Shown here: one piece after another, positions 13,553 to 22,173 of the stretch
Position numbering within the stretch: the first letter of the stretch is position 1
Layout: the number at the start of each line of letters is the position of its first letter
NCBI GenBank assembly: GCA_011682385.1
Contig: JAACET010000006.1
Location: 1-36,306 of the forward strand
Source of the DNA: Actinomycetota bacterium
GTDB lineage: Bacteria; Planctomycetota; Phycisphaerae; JAACET01
Direction: 5' to 3'
DNA: 36,306 bases
Notes under the pieces: generated by a model
What the model saw: only the letters and a program-made list of their open reading frames with translations
What the model was told of the DNA's origin: nothing
The model's database searches: none
Translations under genes and position numbers: made by a program

Positions 13553-15691
13553 ATGTCTGAAGATTATCAATCACAACTTTCTGATACGAACCAGACCTCC
13601 AGCACGATTGTTTCTGCACCGCATACTGAATATCCTTTGTTGCCTGTGCCCCATCCTGGGTCGCGGGAACTTCCGGAGTCTTTGTTGGTGCGTACATTTC
13701 GGAGACGCTGGCGGTTTATGCTCATTGCTTTCGTCGGCCTATTGACGGCTGGTTTGTCCTTATCGATTATGTATGTCCGTCCGAAGTATCAGGCCGTCGC
13801 TCAGATTCACTTTAAACCGCGTTCCGGCATCGATAACACTCTGCTGGGGGGAGACGTACGGCTGGGGTATTCCGGTTACGTGCTTACCGAACTTGGCCGT
13901 ATTCCTCGGCGTGAGATTATTTCTGCTGCCGTGGGGAATCTCGAACTCCCCAAGTCCGCGGTTAACGATTTGTTGCCTCGGATCTCGGCTGTATTGCAGG
14001 ATCGAAGCCAGATGGTCTCTGTTGTTGTCAGCGGCTCCTCACCTGCCGGCTTGGTCGAGGTTGCCAACGCCGTTGCCCAGGCCTACTTGGATATTGATGT
14101 TCTCCCGCAGATTAAACGCTATCAGGACGCCACACAGCAGTTGCGGGGCGATCTGACCTCTTTCCGGAAGGATAGGCAAGTTCTGCTGGATACCCTTGAA
14201 GGTCGCAATGACGACGGTTACGTTCGAGCCCTTCGCCGTCAGAAGGATGGCCTGATTCAGCCTTTGTCCGAGGCCAAGCGTGATCTATCCGCTGCCGAAT
14301 TAGATTATAGTCAGGCTGCCGGCCGTCTAGCCGCTCTGTCTGCTTCGTCTTTCGATTCGGAAAAGGCAAAAGCCTTTTTGGCCGAACTCATCAGCGAAGA
14401 CCCTCTCCTAGAGATGTACCGTTCCGTTTACCAGACCATGATTGCCACCTCGGATCAGGAAAAGCTTTTCACCGAGACCCGCGATAAATTTCCAGAAGCG
14501 GATTCCAAGCTTTCTAAGGCCTCCGGTAATAAAGGGAAGCCCATCACTGTGTTTGAGCAAATCCGTCGGGGCATGTACCAACGGCTCTCGGAACTCAAGA
14601 CCCAGGCTCTGGCCGAGTCCGAGAGACTCCGCCGGGAGGAGTTAGCCGAACAGCAGGCCCTCGTTGATCAAAGGGAACGGCAGCGCCAGGCCAAGAGCAG
14701 TTTTTTCAGTGAACTTCGCGCCCGGGACACTCAGATCGCTGAGAGAATCACCGAAGCTTGTCGTCTTACCGGGCAAGTGCTTGACCTGGAGTCTCGTATC
14801 GCCGCCCATGAAGATGAACTTCAAAAGCGAGCAGATGATATGCTTCCGCCAGCCGAGCCGGTCCTGGACGAAAAGGCTGTCGCTGCGGTTAGGTTGCCTG
14901 ATTTTCGCTGGCTGTTTATTTCCGGCAGTGTCCTGCTGGCTACGGTGTTGTCCCTCAGTGGGGGAATGCTTGTTGAGCATTATGATTCACGCCTGACCAA
15001 TGCCGGCGACATCGTCCGGCGGGTTGGTATTCCCGTGCTGGCTTCTCTGCCCACTGCCGATGACCCGCAGTCGGATGACTTCTGGTTGCCCGAAGAGATG
15101 TCCATGGCCGACTATGTTAACGATCAGTACCGCAACATCCGCACTGCGGTCCTTTTCGGCCAAGGCGCTACGCCGGAACTGATTGTTGTCACTGCCCCGA
15201 CTGCGGCCGAGACCAAAACTACTCTCAGCGTTAATTTGGCCATCAGCATTGCCCGTTCCGGACGGACGGTCCTGCTGATTGATGCGGATCTTGGAAGCCC
15301 TTCCCTGTCCGATGTTTTCGATTTGCCTGCTTCTCCCGGCTTCTCGGATGTTCTGCGTAATCCGGCCTCGCTGGCCCAGACCATCTCTCGCACCCGGGTG
15401 GAGCGTTTATCGGTTATGCCGGCCGGCTCGCATTTGGAGCACTCTGCCGAGTTGCTGAGCTCACCCACCGGGCGATCGCTCTTCGACTCTCTGGCGGGGA
15501 ACTTCGAGCACATTATTATTGATGCTCCGCCGTTGCTCGATTGCCCCGAAGGTCGTATAATCGCTGCTTTAGCCGATGGCGTCATCTGTTCCTTCAGTGC
15601 CCGATCCACCCGTTCGGGCCAAGCCCGACAGGCAACCGCCATACTCGAGGAGCTGGGGGCCTCTGTCATCGGATCGGTTCTTAATGCTTAG
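13553..15691 (+). CDS. Polysaccharide co-polymerase (Wzz/BY-kinase-like) with degenerate ATP site
   Basis: A 712-residue inner-membrane protein of the Wzz/Wzc/CapAB type that controls polysaccharide chain length or export. One membrane helix lies at about 56-74, a periplasmic Wzz-type domain with coiled coil at about 75-445 (Glu/Arg/Gln-rich 330-400), and a second helix at about 453-473. A cytoplasmic BY-kinase-like domain follows. The Walker A' aspartates (D577, D579 in 'LLIDADLGSPSL') and Walker B ('IIIDAPPLLD', D657) are kept. In the P-loop the usual GEGK[ST] reads AETKT (K555), with both glycines lost. The C-terminal tyrosine cluster is absent; the protein ends 'GSVLNA'. It probably binds nucleotide poorly and does not autophosphorylate on tyrosine. 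The next gene encodes an FHA protein. Confidence 0.85.
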   Translation: MSEDYQSQLSDTNQTSSTIVSAPHTEYPLLPVPHPGSRELPESLLVRTFRRRWRFMLIAFVGLLTAGLSLSIMYVRPKYQAVAQIHFKPRSGIDNTLLGGDVRLGYSGYVLTELGRIPRREIISAAVGNLELPKSAVNDLLPRISAVLQDRSQMVSVVVSGSSPAGLVEVANAVAQAYLDIDVLPQIKRYQDATQQLRGDLTSFRKDRQVLLDTLEGRNDDGYVRALRRQKDGLIQPLSEAKRDLSAAELDYSQAAGRLAALSASSFDSEKAKAFLAELISEDPLLEMYRSVYQTMIATSDQEKLFTETRDKFPEADSKLSKASGNKGKPITVFEQIRRGMYQRLSELKTQALAESERLRREELAEQQALVDQRERQRQAKSSFFSELRARDTQIAERITEACRLTGQVLDLESRIAAHEDELQKRADDMLPPAEPVLDEKAVAAVRLPDFRWLFISGSVLLATVLSLSGGMLVEHYDSRLTNAGDIVRRVGIPVLASLPTADDPQSDDFWLPEEMSMADYVNDQYRNIRTAVLFGQGATPELIVVTAPTAAETKTTLSVNLAISIARSGRTVLLIDADLGSPSLSDVFDLPASPGFSDVLRNPASLAQTISRTRVERLSVMPAGSHLEHSAELLSSPTGRSLFDSLAGNFEHIIIDAPPLLDCPEGRIIAALADGVICSFSARSTRSGQARQATAILEELGASVIGSVLNA

Positions 15692-16489
15692 ATGACGGAC
15701 AGTCTTTGGCTCTGGTGTCAAAAGGATTTACTTCATAGCATGGATGTTATTCTCAGACAGCTCTCGCAAGACAATTCCACTGAGCCTCGCAGTTACACAC
15801 TGAACGTAGGTCCTACTCTCGTGGGCCGTAGCGACAATTGCAGCCTGATTCTCTCTTCTCAGAGTGTTTCGCGATGGCACTGTATTCTGGACGTTACCTC
15901 TGATGGCCTCTATGTAACCGATCTGCACAGTCTCAATGGCACTTATGTCAACGACCGCCGGGTCATCCGCCTGTTGCTCAAATCCGACGACCGCTTGCGT
16001 ATTGGCACGGTGCCTTTCGTGGTGGATATCGACTCAGCCGACGAAGTCTCGATTCCGTCCGGCAGCTTTGCTCTCCGAGTTCTGCCCCGTAAGGCGGATG
16101 CCCCTCCAAAGGCCCTTGCTACTACGGATTTCTCTAATATCCCAGCCGTATCGCCGCCTCGCAGACGTCGCCCGCCGGCGGCCAATTATGATGCTCCTTC
16201 TGAGAAATCTGCTGAACTGTCGGCCCCAACTGGAGCGGATGGCTCACAGATGGTCCGCTATGAAAAAGCCCTCAACGACTGTTCTGCTCAATTGCGTTTG
16301 TTGATCGAGAAGGTCGCTGTTTTGGAAGCCAAGCTTGACGCTTTAGGCTCTCGGAATGACGGGGCTCAGCGGCAGATCGAGGTGTCGCCTCATACAGCTT
16401 TTGAGCGTCATGATGCCCTGATGTATGTCGCTCGTGCAGCCGTCTGCGATAAGGTGCGGCAGAAAAACCTACCCTCAAAGTCAGCTTAG
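15692..16489 (+). CDS. FHA-domain protein
   Basis: A 265-residue cytoplasmic protein. Residues 38-115 form an FHA domain, the phosphothreonine reader, with the key residues G45-R46, S60-R61-x-H63 and N82-G83 ('VGRSDNC', 'SVSRWHC', 'LHSLNGTYVNDR'). A Pro/Ala-rich linker follows (120-185), then a predicted coiled coil (about 190-235, 'LRLLIEKVAVLEAKLDAL'). The start directly after the upstream stop is used. ATG 15740, in frame 16 codons later, is equally possible since it also precedes the domain. It may read Ser/Thr phosphorylation on the polysaccharide machinery (inference); no Ser/Thr kinase is in the window. Confidence 0.82.
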   Translation: MTDSLWLWCQKDLLHSMDVILRQLSQDNSTEPRSYTLNVGPTLVGRSDNCSLILSSQSVSRWHCILDVTSDGLYVTDLHSLNGTYVNDRRVIRLLLKSDDRLRIGTVPFVVDIDSADEVSIPSGSFALRVLPRKADAPPKALATTDFSNIPAVSPPRRRRPPAANYDAPSEKSAELSAPTGADGSQMVRYEKALNDCSAQLRLLIEKVAVLEAKLDALGSRNDGAQRQIEVSPHTAFERHDALMYVARAAVCDKVRQKNLPSKSA

Positions 16490-16704
16490 AAAATGTAACT
16501 TATCGCCCCACGCATGTAGTCCGATATAACTGCTCTTATTATCCGGGAATATTTTTTAAGTGCTGGGCGTTTGCCATAGGCCTTTGTTGTATCGTATCCT
16601 TCTTATAACGTGGTTTTGTCCCGGCGGATCGGAGCAGTGGGGGACACTGTAGTGAGGCCCGGACGACCTCTATCGGAATGCCATCGTTCGTGTGGAGCAA
16701 TATT

Positions 16705-17079
16705 ATGATGGATACTGCCCAGGAAGCAACGGCTACTGGTTCCAACTCGACAGTTGAGCAATGTGTCCAACGTGCCCACTCTGAAGGAATAGGCGAGTTT
16801 CAGCCGGATAGACGCTCCACACCGCGTCTGCCTTTCGTTCATCCGATTCGTTATTGTTTAGGTTCGTCTGTAACCAAGGATGACACCCAGCCGGGATATA
16901 TTCTGGACATCAGTCTGGATGGTATGGGCATGTTTTGTCGACAGGGACTGCCGGAGGGTCAGCAGATATGGGTGCGTCTGCCCTTATCAGACGGCCGACT
17001 TGTCTGGTTAAATGGTACAATCATTTACTGCGAGCCCGATGTCGAGCATTATCGCGTTGCTATTGCTTTTGCAAGGTAG
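16705..17079 (+). CDS. PilZ-domain protein (c-di-GMP receptor)
   Basis: A 124-residue single-domain PilZ protein. Both c-di-GMP-binding motifs are complete: R-x3-R in 'DRRSTPRLPF' (residues 35-44) and D-x-S-x2-G in 'DISLDGMG' (68-75), followed by the beta-barrel ('VWLNGTIIYCEPDVEHYRVAIAF'). ATG 16705 has GGAG at 16694-16697, 7 nt upstream, and is preferred over the in-frame ATG 16678. It stands alone, with 215 nt of non-coding sequence before it and 274 nt after. It lies between polysaccharide genes and a sigma54 two-component pair, so it may tie c-di-GMP level to surface polysaccharide output (inference). Confidence 0.87.
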   Translation: MMDTAQEATATGSNSTVEQCVQRAHSEGIGEFQPDRRSTPRLPFVHPIRYCLGSSVTKDDTQPGYILDISLDGMGMFCRQGLPEGQQIWVRLPLSDGRLVWLNGTIIYCEPDVEHYRVAIAFAR

Positions 17080-17353
17080 TACCACCGTCAATGCAGATGA
17101 CACCCGGATCGCAACGGATTGGAAACTTACTACGACGACAATATTCTGACAGAAGATTAGTCCTGTGGCGACATAAGACCTTTTTTAACAGGTAGTTAAG
17201 GGCGGTTTGTGTTGAATTCCGGCTGTGGCGCCGTTGAAATCCGTCATCACCCCGTTGCAATTTGTCAACATCCTCTGCAGTTTTTCCGATATAATTATCT
17301 GTTCGACAACATTTGTCCCTTAGCCGCGTTGCTGAAAATCCGCATATAGTGCC

Positions 17354-18466
17354 ATGAATACACATATCGAACAACACGAGCTGGTGTTTCTTGACGCCCT
17401 TCCTTTGGCTCTGGTGGTCTTTGAACCGGATGGCCAAGTTATATGGGCCAGCGACCAGGCCGGTAAGCTGCTGGGCAGTTTTGATGATTTCGCATCCGTT
17501 CTGGATACCTTGACCTCCGACACCCGCTTTGACGATTGGCACAAGGTGTTTTCCGGAATTGTGGCCTCTGATGGGCCGTTACGTTTTTTACACATCAACT
17601 GCCACGATCCGGCTGGTGCGGTCAGAGTCATCGATCTGACCGTGTCTCGGTTGAGCTGGGATTCAACGCAGCCACCGCGAGCTATTGCACTGCTGGAGGA
17701 TGCTACGGCCTTAGCGGACCTGGATCAGAAGCTGGCTCATTCGGAGCGTTTGGCCGCGCTGGGTAAATTCAGTGCCGAGTTGGCCCACGAACTCAATAAT
17801 CCTCTCGACGGCATCCTCCGTTATGTAAACCTGGCTATTCGCCTGTGCGGCAAACTGGATGACAAGCGTCCGGCTGAGTACCTTTTGCAGGCCAGACGTG
17901 GGCTCATGCGAATGATCCGTATTATTACTGAGCTCTTGGAGTTTTCCCGTACTTCAGACGCCGCTCTGGTTGAGGACCGCATCGACCACATTATTGAGGA
18001 GGCCCTGAACTCTCTGGAGTCCAGAGCGGCTGAGTCCTCGGTCAGTTTCTGTAGACGCTTTGATACGAGCTTGCCCTTTATTCGTAGCGGCAATCTTTTC
18101 CAGGTTTTTTCCAACGTTATTCGCAATGCCATTGAGGCCATGCCTAATGGTGGAACTTTGACCATAACCGCTCAGATAGCTGGTGATAGCGTGCGTATCG
18201 TTTTCGCTGATGAGGGCCACGGTTTTGGGCCCGGCGGATCTGAGCGAGTTTTCGCCCCGTTTTTCACCACCAAACCTGCCGGTCAGGGGACCGGATTGGG
18301 CTTAGCCATTTGCCGGGAGGTGATTGAGAAGTACCGGGGTACTATCTGTGGCGCTGATCGGCCGGAAGGCGGCGCGGTGGTCACCATCACCATTCCGCTG
18401 AGCAGTTGTCAAACTGCAGCCGGTCTTTATTTGTCTCGTCCTTCAACACCCCCTCAACCTGGTTAA
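17354..18466 (+). CDS. NtrB-like sensor histidine kinase (PAS + HisKA + HATPase)
   Basis: A 370-residue cytoplasmic kinase with no membrane helix. Residues 10-120 are a PAS-like sensor ('LDALPLALVVFEPDGQVIWAS'). The dimerisation/phosphoacceptor segment holds H145 ('AELAHELNNPLDGI'). The ATPase domain carries the N-box ('NVIRNAIEAMPNGG', about 258-271), G1 ('DEGHGFG'), F-box ('FAPFFTTK') and G2 ('GTGLGLAI'). It ends 11 nt before the response regulator gene, which begins at 18478 with a GGAG site, so the two are a cognate pair. The signal is unknown. The 274 nt upstream contain a TATAAT (17290-17295) but no well-spaced -35. Confidence 0.9.
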   Translation: MNTHIEQHELVFLDALPLALVVFEPDGQVIWASDQAGKLLGSFDDFASVLDTLTSDTRFDDWHKVFSGIVASDGPLRFLHINCHDPAGAVRVIDLTVSRLSWDSTQPPRAIALLEDATALADLDQKLAHSERLAALGKFSAELAHELNNPLDGILRYVNLAIRLCGKLDDKRPAEYLLQARRGLMRMIRIITELLEFSRTSDAALVEDRIDHIIEEALNSLESRAAESSVSFCRRFDTSLPFIRSGNLFQVFSNVIRNAIEAMPNGGTLTITAQIAGDSVRIVFADEGHGFGPGGSERVFAPFFTTKPAGQGTGLGLAICREVIEKYRGTICGADRPEGGAVVTITIPLSSCQTAAGLYLSRPSTPPQPG

Positions 18467-18477
18467 TAGGAGTCCTC

Positions 18478-19869
18478 ATGGCCGATATTCCCAAGATACT
18501 GGTCGTTGACGATGACCCAATCATCTTAGACTCGCTTTGCGAGTATCTTCGCATAGAGGGCTACGAGTCCGTAGGTGCCGCTGATGCTGCGGCGGCCCTG
18601 GGCCTGTTGGAACAAGGCGAATTCAGCCTGGTTCTCAGCGATGTCAACATTCCCGACAGTGACGGCTTCGATCTGTTGCGCATTATCAAAAAGCGTTTCC
18701 CTGAGGTCGGCGTTATTCTTGTTACCGGCTACGGCTCTATTTCCCGAGCCGTCGAGGCCATCAAGCTGGGGGCCTATGATTACCTGACCAAACCCATTAT
18801 TGACGACGAACTTCGGATGGTCATAGACCGTGCTTTGAATCAGCAGTCATTGCTCAAAGAGAACATCGCTCTGCACCGGCAGCTTGACCGATTCTACAGC
18901 CTGGATGCAGTCGTCGGTCAGGACCACAAAATGCAGCGTGTTTTCGATTTGATCGAAGCCGTGGCCGACAGTGGGGCCACCATCTTGATCACCGGCCAAT
19001 CCGGTACCGGCAAGAGCCTTATTGCTCGTGCTATTCATCATCGTTCCAGTCGTCGGGACCGGCCTTTTGTAGAGGTTTCTTCGGGAGCTATCCCGGAGAC
19101 CCTTTTGGAGAGCGAGTTATTTGGTTATGTCAAAGGCGCCTTCACCGGTGCCGACAGTGATAAGCAGGGCAAGTTCGCCGCCGCCCACACCGGGACCATT
19201 TTCCTGGACGAGATCGCCGTAGCTTCGCCGGCCTTACAGGTCCGCCTGCTGAGTGTTCTGCAAGACCATCGCTTCTCACCTGTTGGCTCTAACGATACTA
19301 TTGATATTGACGTCCGCGTGATTCTGGCCACCAACAAGGATTTGTCCGCTGAGGTGGCCAAAGGAATCTTCCGGGACGATCTTTATTACCGAATCAATGT
19401 TATTACTATTGAGCTACCTCCCTTGTCCGAGCGTGTGCTGGATATTCGCCTTTTGGCCGAGCATTTTTTAAAGCTTTATGCTGCCGAGCTATCTAAGCCA
19501 GCCCCGAAGCTTTCCGACCAGGCCCTGGCCGCCCTGGAATCCTATCATTGGCCGGGCAACGTTCGAGAGTTGGAAAACGCCTTGCACCGGGCTGTTATTT
19601 TGGCTAAGGATGACGTCATCCGTCCCGGTGATTTGCCGTCTGTTGCTGCCTCAGCCCTGCCGGCCTCTTCTGCCGGCCAATACAGAGATAAATCGTTGAA
19701 GGCTGCCTTGGAGCAGACTGAGCGGGAGGTTATATCTGCTGCTTTGCAGGCCCACGGCTACAATCGCCAGGCTACCGCCGAGGCTTTACATATCGAGCGC
19801 ACTACGCTGTATAAAAAAATCAAACGGTTTGGACTGGATACCAATCCCTCTGCCGGCTCAGTAAAATGA
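18478..19869 (+). CDS. Sigma54-dependent NtrC-family response regulator
   Basis: A 463-residue activator. The receiver domain (1-120) has the acidic pocket D11-D13, phosphoacceptor D55 ('LVLSDVNIPDSDG') and K105. The AAA+ domain (about 145-375) has Walker A GQSGTGKS (173-180), the sigma54-contacting loop GAFTGA (220-225), Walker B 'TIFLDEI' and the R-finger region 'FRDDLYYRINVITIELPPL'. The Fis-type HTH is at the C-terminus ('NRQATAEALHIERTTLYKKIKRFG'). All key residues are intact, so it should activate sigma54 promoters after phosphorylation by the kinase just upstream. I saw no clear -24/-12 site in this window, so its targets may lie elsewhere. Confidence 0.93.
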   Translation: MADIPKILVVDDDPIILDSLCEYLRIEGYESVGAADAAAALGLLEQGEFSLVLSDVNIPDSDGFDLLRIIKKRFPEVGVILVTGYGSISRAVEAIKLGAYDYLTKPIIDDELRMVIDRALNQQSLLKENIALHRQLDRFYSLDAVVGQDHKMQRVFDLIEAVADSGATILITGQSGTGKSLIARAIHHRSSRRDRPFVEVSSGAIPETLLESELFGYVKGAFTGADSDKQGKFAAAHTGTIFLDEIAVASPALQVRLLSVLQDHRFSPVGSNDTIDIDVRVILATNKDLSAEVAKGIFRDDLYYRINVITIELPPLSERVLDIRLLAEHFLKLYAAELSKPAPKLSDQALAALESYHWPGNVRELENALHRAVILAKDDVIRPGDLPSVAASALPASSAGQYRDKSLKAALEQTEREVISAALQAHGYNRQATAEALHIERTTLYKKIKRFGLDTNPSAGSVK

Positions 19870-19908
19870 GTCTAGCCGGCCTGAGCGGGGATGAGTCGGA
19901 GCCCAACC

Positions 19909-20502
19909 CTAGGATTGCCGGGTGATTCTGCGGCATGCGAGCTGATGATGTGCCAATTCTTGCCCCGCCGACGTTTTGAAAACCTTAGGGATCAACCTCT
20001 CGAAATTCTTAGTGGACTTCTCGGGCGTCTCCACGAATTCGTTTACCAAGCGGTCGGCATCCCATATCACACGGAATTCCTCGCTGTCCATGCTTTTGGC
20101 ACTGTGGTGGTCCGCAATGATATCGCAGACGTGTTCCATACGTTCCGCATCCATACCAGCAGACTGCAGAATACCACGAGCAATGGGAGGGCCTTCAATC
20201 TGTTGGTATTTCCCTGCTGCGGACCCGTATTTCTTTTCCGCCTCGTGGATACCTATGTCATGCAGGATAGCTGCGGCCTTGACCACCAGCGGGTCAGCTG
20301 TTGTACGATCCAATATCCTCTCTGAAAAATCGAGAACCCCCAGGGCATGCCGGATGCGTCGTTGATCGCTGCCAAACATCCTCTTCATTTCCACAATAAG
20401 AGTACTACAAAGACTTTCTTCTTCTACTGGAGAGTTGGCTGATCCGAGTACCATTTCCAAGTCCTTCACGCCGTGATATCCGTAAATAACTCCAATACGC
20501 AC
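19909..20502 (-). CDS. HD-domain phosphohydrolase
   Basis: A 197-residue protein with a complete HD metal site: H52, H81-D82 ('AAILHDIGIHEAEKKYG'), H132/H133 ('IADHHSAKSMDSEEF') and a distal D148/D150 ('VIWDADRLVN'). Such single-domain HD proteins act on nucleotides or phosphoesters, and the substrate cannot be inferred. Starting at GTG 20502 it lies 18 nt after cysK on the same strand and is probably co-transcribed with it. ATG 20454 is an alternative start with AAGGA upstream. It ends 40 nt from the convergent NtrC-like gene. Confidence 0.8.
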   Translation of the reverse strand: MRIGVIYGYHGVKDLEMVLGSANSPVEEESLCSTLIVEMKRMFGSDQRRIRHALGVLDFSERILDRTTADPLVVKAAAILHDIGIHEAEKKYGSAAGKYQQIEGPPIARGILQSAGMDAERMEHVCDIIADHHSAKSMDSEEFRVIWDADRLVNEFVETPEKSTKNFERLIPKVFKTSAGQELAHHQLACRRITRQS

Positions 20503-20520
20503 GCTGACTATTTCTTGCTC

Positions 20521-21465
20521 TTACAAATCCTCACATAATGGAGAGCTAAGATAACGTTCGCCGAAATCCGGAAGAATAACAACAATGCTTTTACCTGCGT
20601 TTTCCTCCCGATTGGCGACAACGTTAACGGCACACAACGCCGCACCGGAAGAAATTCCCACGAACAACCCTTCTTCTTTAGCAGCCCGCCGAGACCACTC
20701 GATGGCTTCTTCCTGGTCGATCTTGACCACCTCATCGAGTATCTCTAAGTTCAATACACTTGGCACAAAGCCGGCTCCAACACCTTGGATTTTATGTGGC
20801 CCGGGTTGAACCTCCTTATTCTCCCGTGTTTGCGAAATGACCGGGCTTTGAAGCGGCTCAACGCCGATAGCCCGAAAACCCGGCTTGCGCTGTTTGATCA
20901 CTTCGGCAATACCAGTGATAGTTCCACCAGTTCCTATACCAGCTACAACAACATCTACTTGCCCATCCGTGTCATTCCAGATTTCTTCGGCGGTAGTACG
21001 TCGGTGAATATCCGGATTGGCTGGATTGTCAAACTGCTGCGGCATAAAACTCCCCGGAGTTTCAGCGAGTAGTTGTTCTGCCTTTTCAATAGCACCATGC
21101 ATACCTTCTTCTGCCCGAGTAAGTACTACCTCAGCGCCAAAGGCCCGAAGAACCTTCCGCCGTTCCTCGCTCATCGACTCCGGCATAGTCAGGATACATT
21201 TGTATCCCCTTGCTGCGCAGACAAAAGCCAAGGCAATACCGGTATTACCACTGGTCGGTTCGATGACCGTAGTGCCCGCCTGGATTTTGCCATCTCGCTC
21301 AGCCGCATCAATCATGGCCACACCAATACGATCTTTGACCGAGCACATGGGATTAAAACCCTCCATCTTGGCCAAAACTATTGCCGGAGAACGGATAAGT
21401 TTATTAATTTTTACAAGGGGGGTATTGCCCACCGTAAGCGTGATGTCTTCGTATATTCGGCTCAT
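20521..21465 (-). CDS. cysK: Cysteine synthase (O-acetylserine sulfhydrylase)
   Basis: A 314-residue PLP enzyme that makes cysteine from O-acetylserine and sulfide. The PLP lysine is K44 ('[11 protein letters not shown]'). The substrate loop is 'TSGNTG' (71-76), the phosphate cup '[10 protein letters not shown]', and the late signature 'GISSGAA'. The length is normal for CysK. AAAGGAG lies upstream of the ATG. It is transcribed divergently from the Rrf2 regulator, and the intergenic region (21466-21652) carries a palindrome in the Rrf2 promoter. The region is therefore the likely control point for both cysK and the sulfur operon. Confidence 0.95.
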   Translation of the reverse strand: MSRIYEDITLTVGNTPLVKINKLIRSPAIVLAKMEGFNPMCSVKDRIGVAMIDAAERDGKIQAGTTVIEPTSGNTGIALAFVCAARGYKCILTMPESMSEERRKVLRAFGAEVVLTRAEEGMHGAIEKAEQLLAETPGSFMPQQFDNPANPDIHRRTTAEEIWNDTDGQVDVVVAGIGTGGTITGIAEVIKQRKPGFRAIGVEPLQSPVISQTRENKEVQPGPHKIQGVGAGFVPSVLNLEILDEVVKIDQEEAIEWSRRAAKEEGLFVGISSGAALCAVNVVANREENAGKSIVVILPDFGERYLSSPLCEDL

Positions 21466-21588
21466 GGTGACTCCTTTAGAAAAATTACAGACAATTCTGC
21501 GAATAGCCTAACGCCCTGAAAATACAAGACTTATGCCATACCTAGAGGCTTCGTTGATAATTTTCTTAGGCCTGGAGGTAAAAGAGCC

Positions 21589-21617
21589 TTGACTTTCTAC
21601 GGAGTATACTCTAGTAT
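21589..21617 (+). promoter_or_regulatory. Promoter with embedded palindromic operator, upstream of rrf2
   Basis: TTGACT (21589-21594), a 17-nt spacer and TAGTAT (21612-21617). The spacer contains a perfect 10-bp palindrome GAGTATACTC (21602-21611), just upstream of the -10. A repressor bound there would block RNA polymerase, as expected for autoregulation by the Rrf2 protein (inference). Confidence 0.6.
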
Positions 21618-21652
21618 CCCGATAAAGTCAATATAGTTTTAGAGGTCTTTTG

Positions 21653-22102
21653 ATGAATATTTCCCAAAAATGCCAGTATGGACTGCGGGCCATTTTTGAG
21701 TTAGCCAAGCGGCAAGACCCCGGGCCCACCACAGTTGGCCAGATTGCTAAGGCTCAGGCCATTCCGCCGCGTTTTTTGGAGTTGATTCTCGGTCAGCTGC
21801 GCCAAGGCGGCTTTGTCGAATCACGACGAGGGGTCCAGGGCGGATATTTACTGGCTGTTTCCCCAGCAACCCTTTCGCTTGGCGAGATTATACGTTTTAT
21901 TGACGGTCCCTTGGCTCCTGTGCGCTGCGTGGCTGGAAATAAGAAAAAGGAGTGTCCCCTTTATGGAGGTTGCGCTTTTTTGAGCACCTGGAAACGGGCT
22001 GCAGATGCAGTGGCCAAGGTCTATGATGAAACCACATTCGAGGACCTGATGAACGAGGAACAGGCCACGTCTGAAAAATACGTGGCCAGCTATTGTATAT
22101 GA
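21653..22102 (+). CDS. Rrf2-family transcriptional regulator (IscR/CymR-like)
   Basis: A 149-residue winged-helix regulator: 'QKCQYGLRAIFELAKRQ', 'TVGQIAKAQAIPPRFLELILGQLRQGGFVESRRGVQGGYLLA'. Three cysteines (C92, C101, C107; Cx8Cx5C) sit where IscR-type proteins bind an Fe-S cluster (Cx5Cx5C), so it could sense Fe-S or cysteine status. The spacing is unusual, and whether a cluster binds is open. ATG 21653 has AGAGG 8 nt upstream. It is divergent from cysK and in the same direction as the sulfur operon 71 nt downstream, so it is the probable regulator of both, similar in role to CymR (inference). Confidence 0.88.
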   Translation: MNISQKCQYGLRAIFELAKRQDPGPTTVGQIAKAQAIPPRFLELILGQLRQGGFVESRRGVQGGYLLAVSPATLSLGEIIRFIDGPLAPVRCVAGNKKKECPLYGGCAFLSTWKRAADAVAKVYDETTFEDLMNEEQATSEKYVASYCI

Positions 22103-22173
22103 TTACACACCCGGATATCGTCATCTAAACTCTTGAGCAAAAACTATAGTAAAGAAAATAAGGAGAATGACGA

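Noticed and set aside
17262-17295. TTGTCA...TATAAT promoter for the NtrB-like kinase
   Set aside because: The -10 is perfect but the spacer would be 22 nt, too long for a normal sigma70 promoter.
16497-17353. Sigma54 (-24/-12) promoter for the NtrC-like regulator's own region
   Set aside because: No GG-N10-GC element with good flanks was found upstream of the PilZ or NtrB genes.
17060-17542. Minus-strand open frame of 160 codons across the PilZ-NtrB gap
   Set aside because: It overlaps two well-supported plus-strand genes and has no family features.
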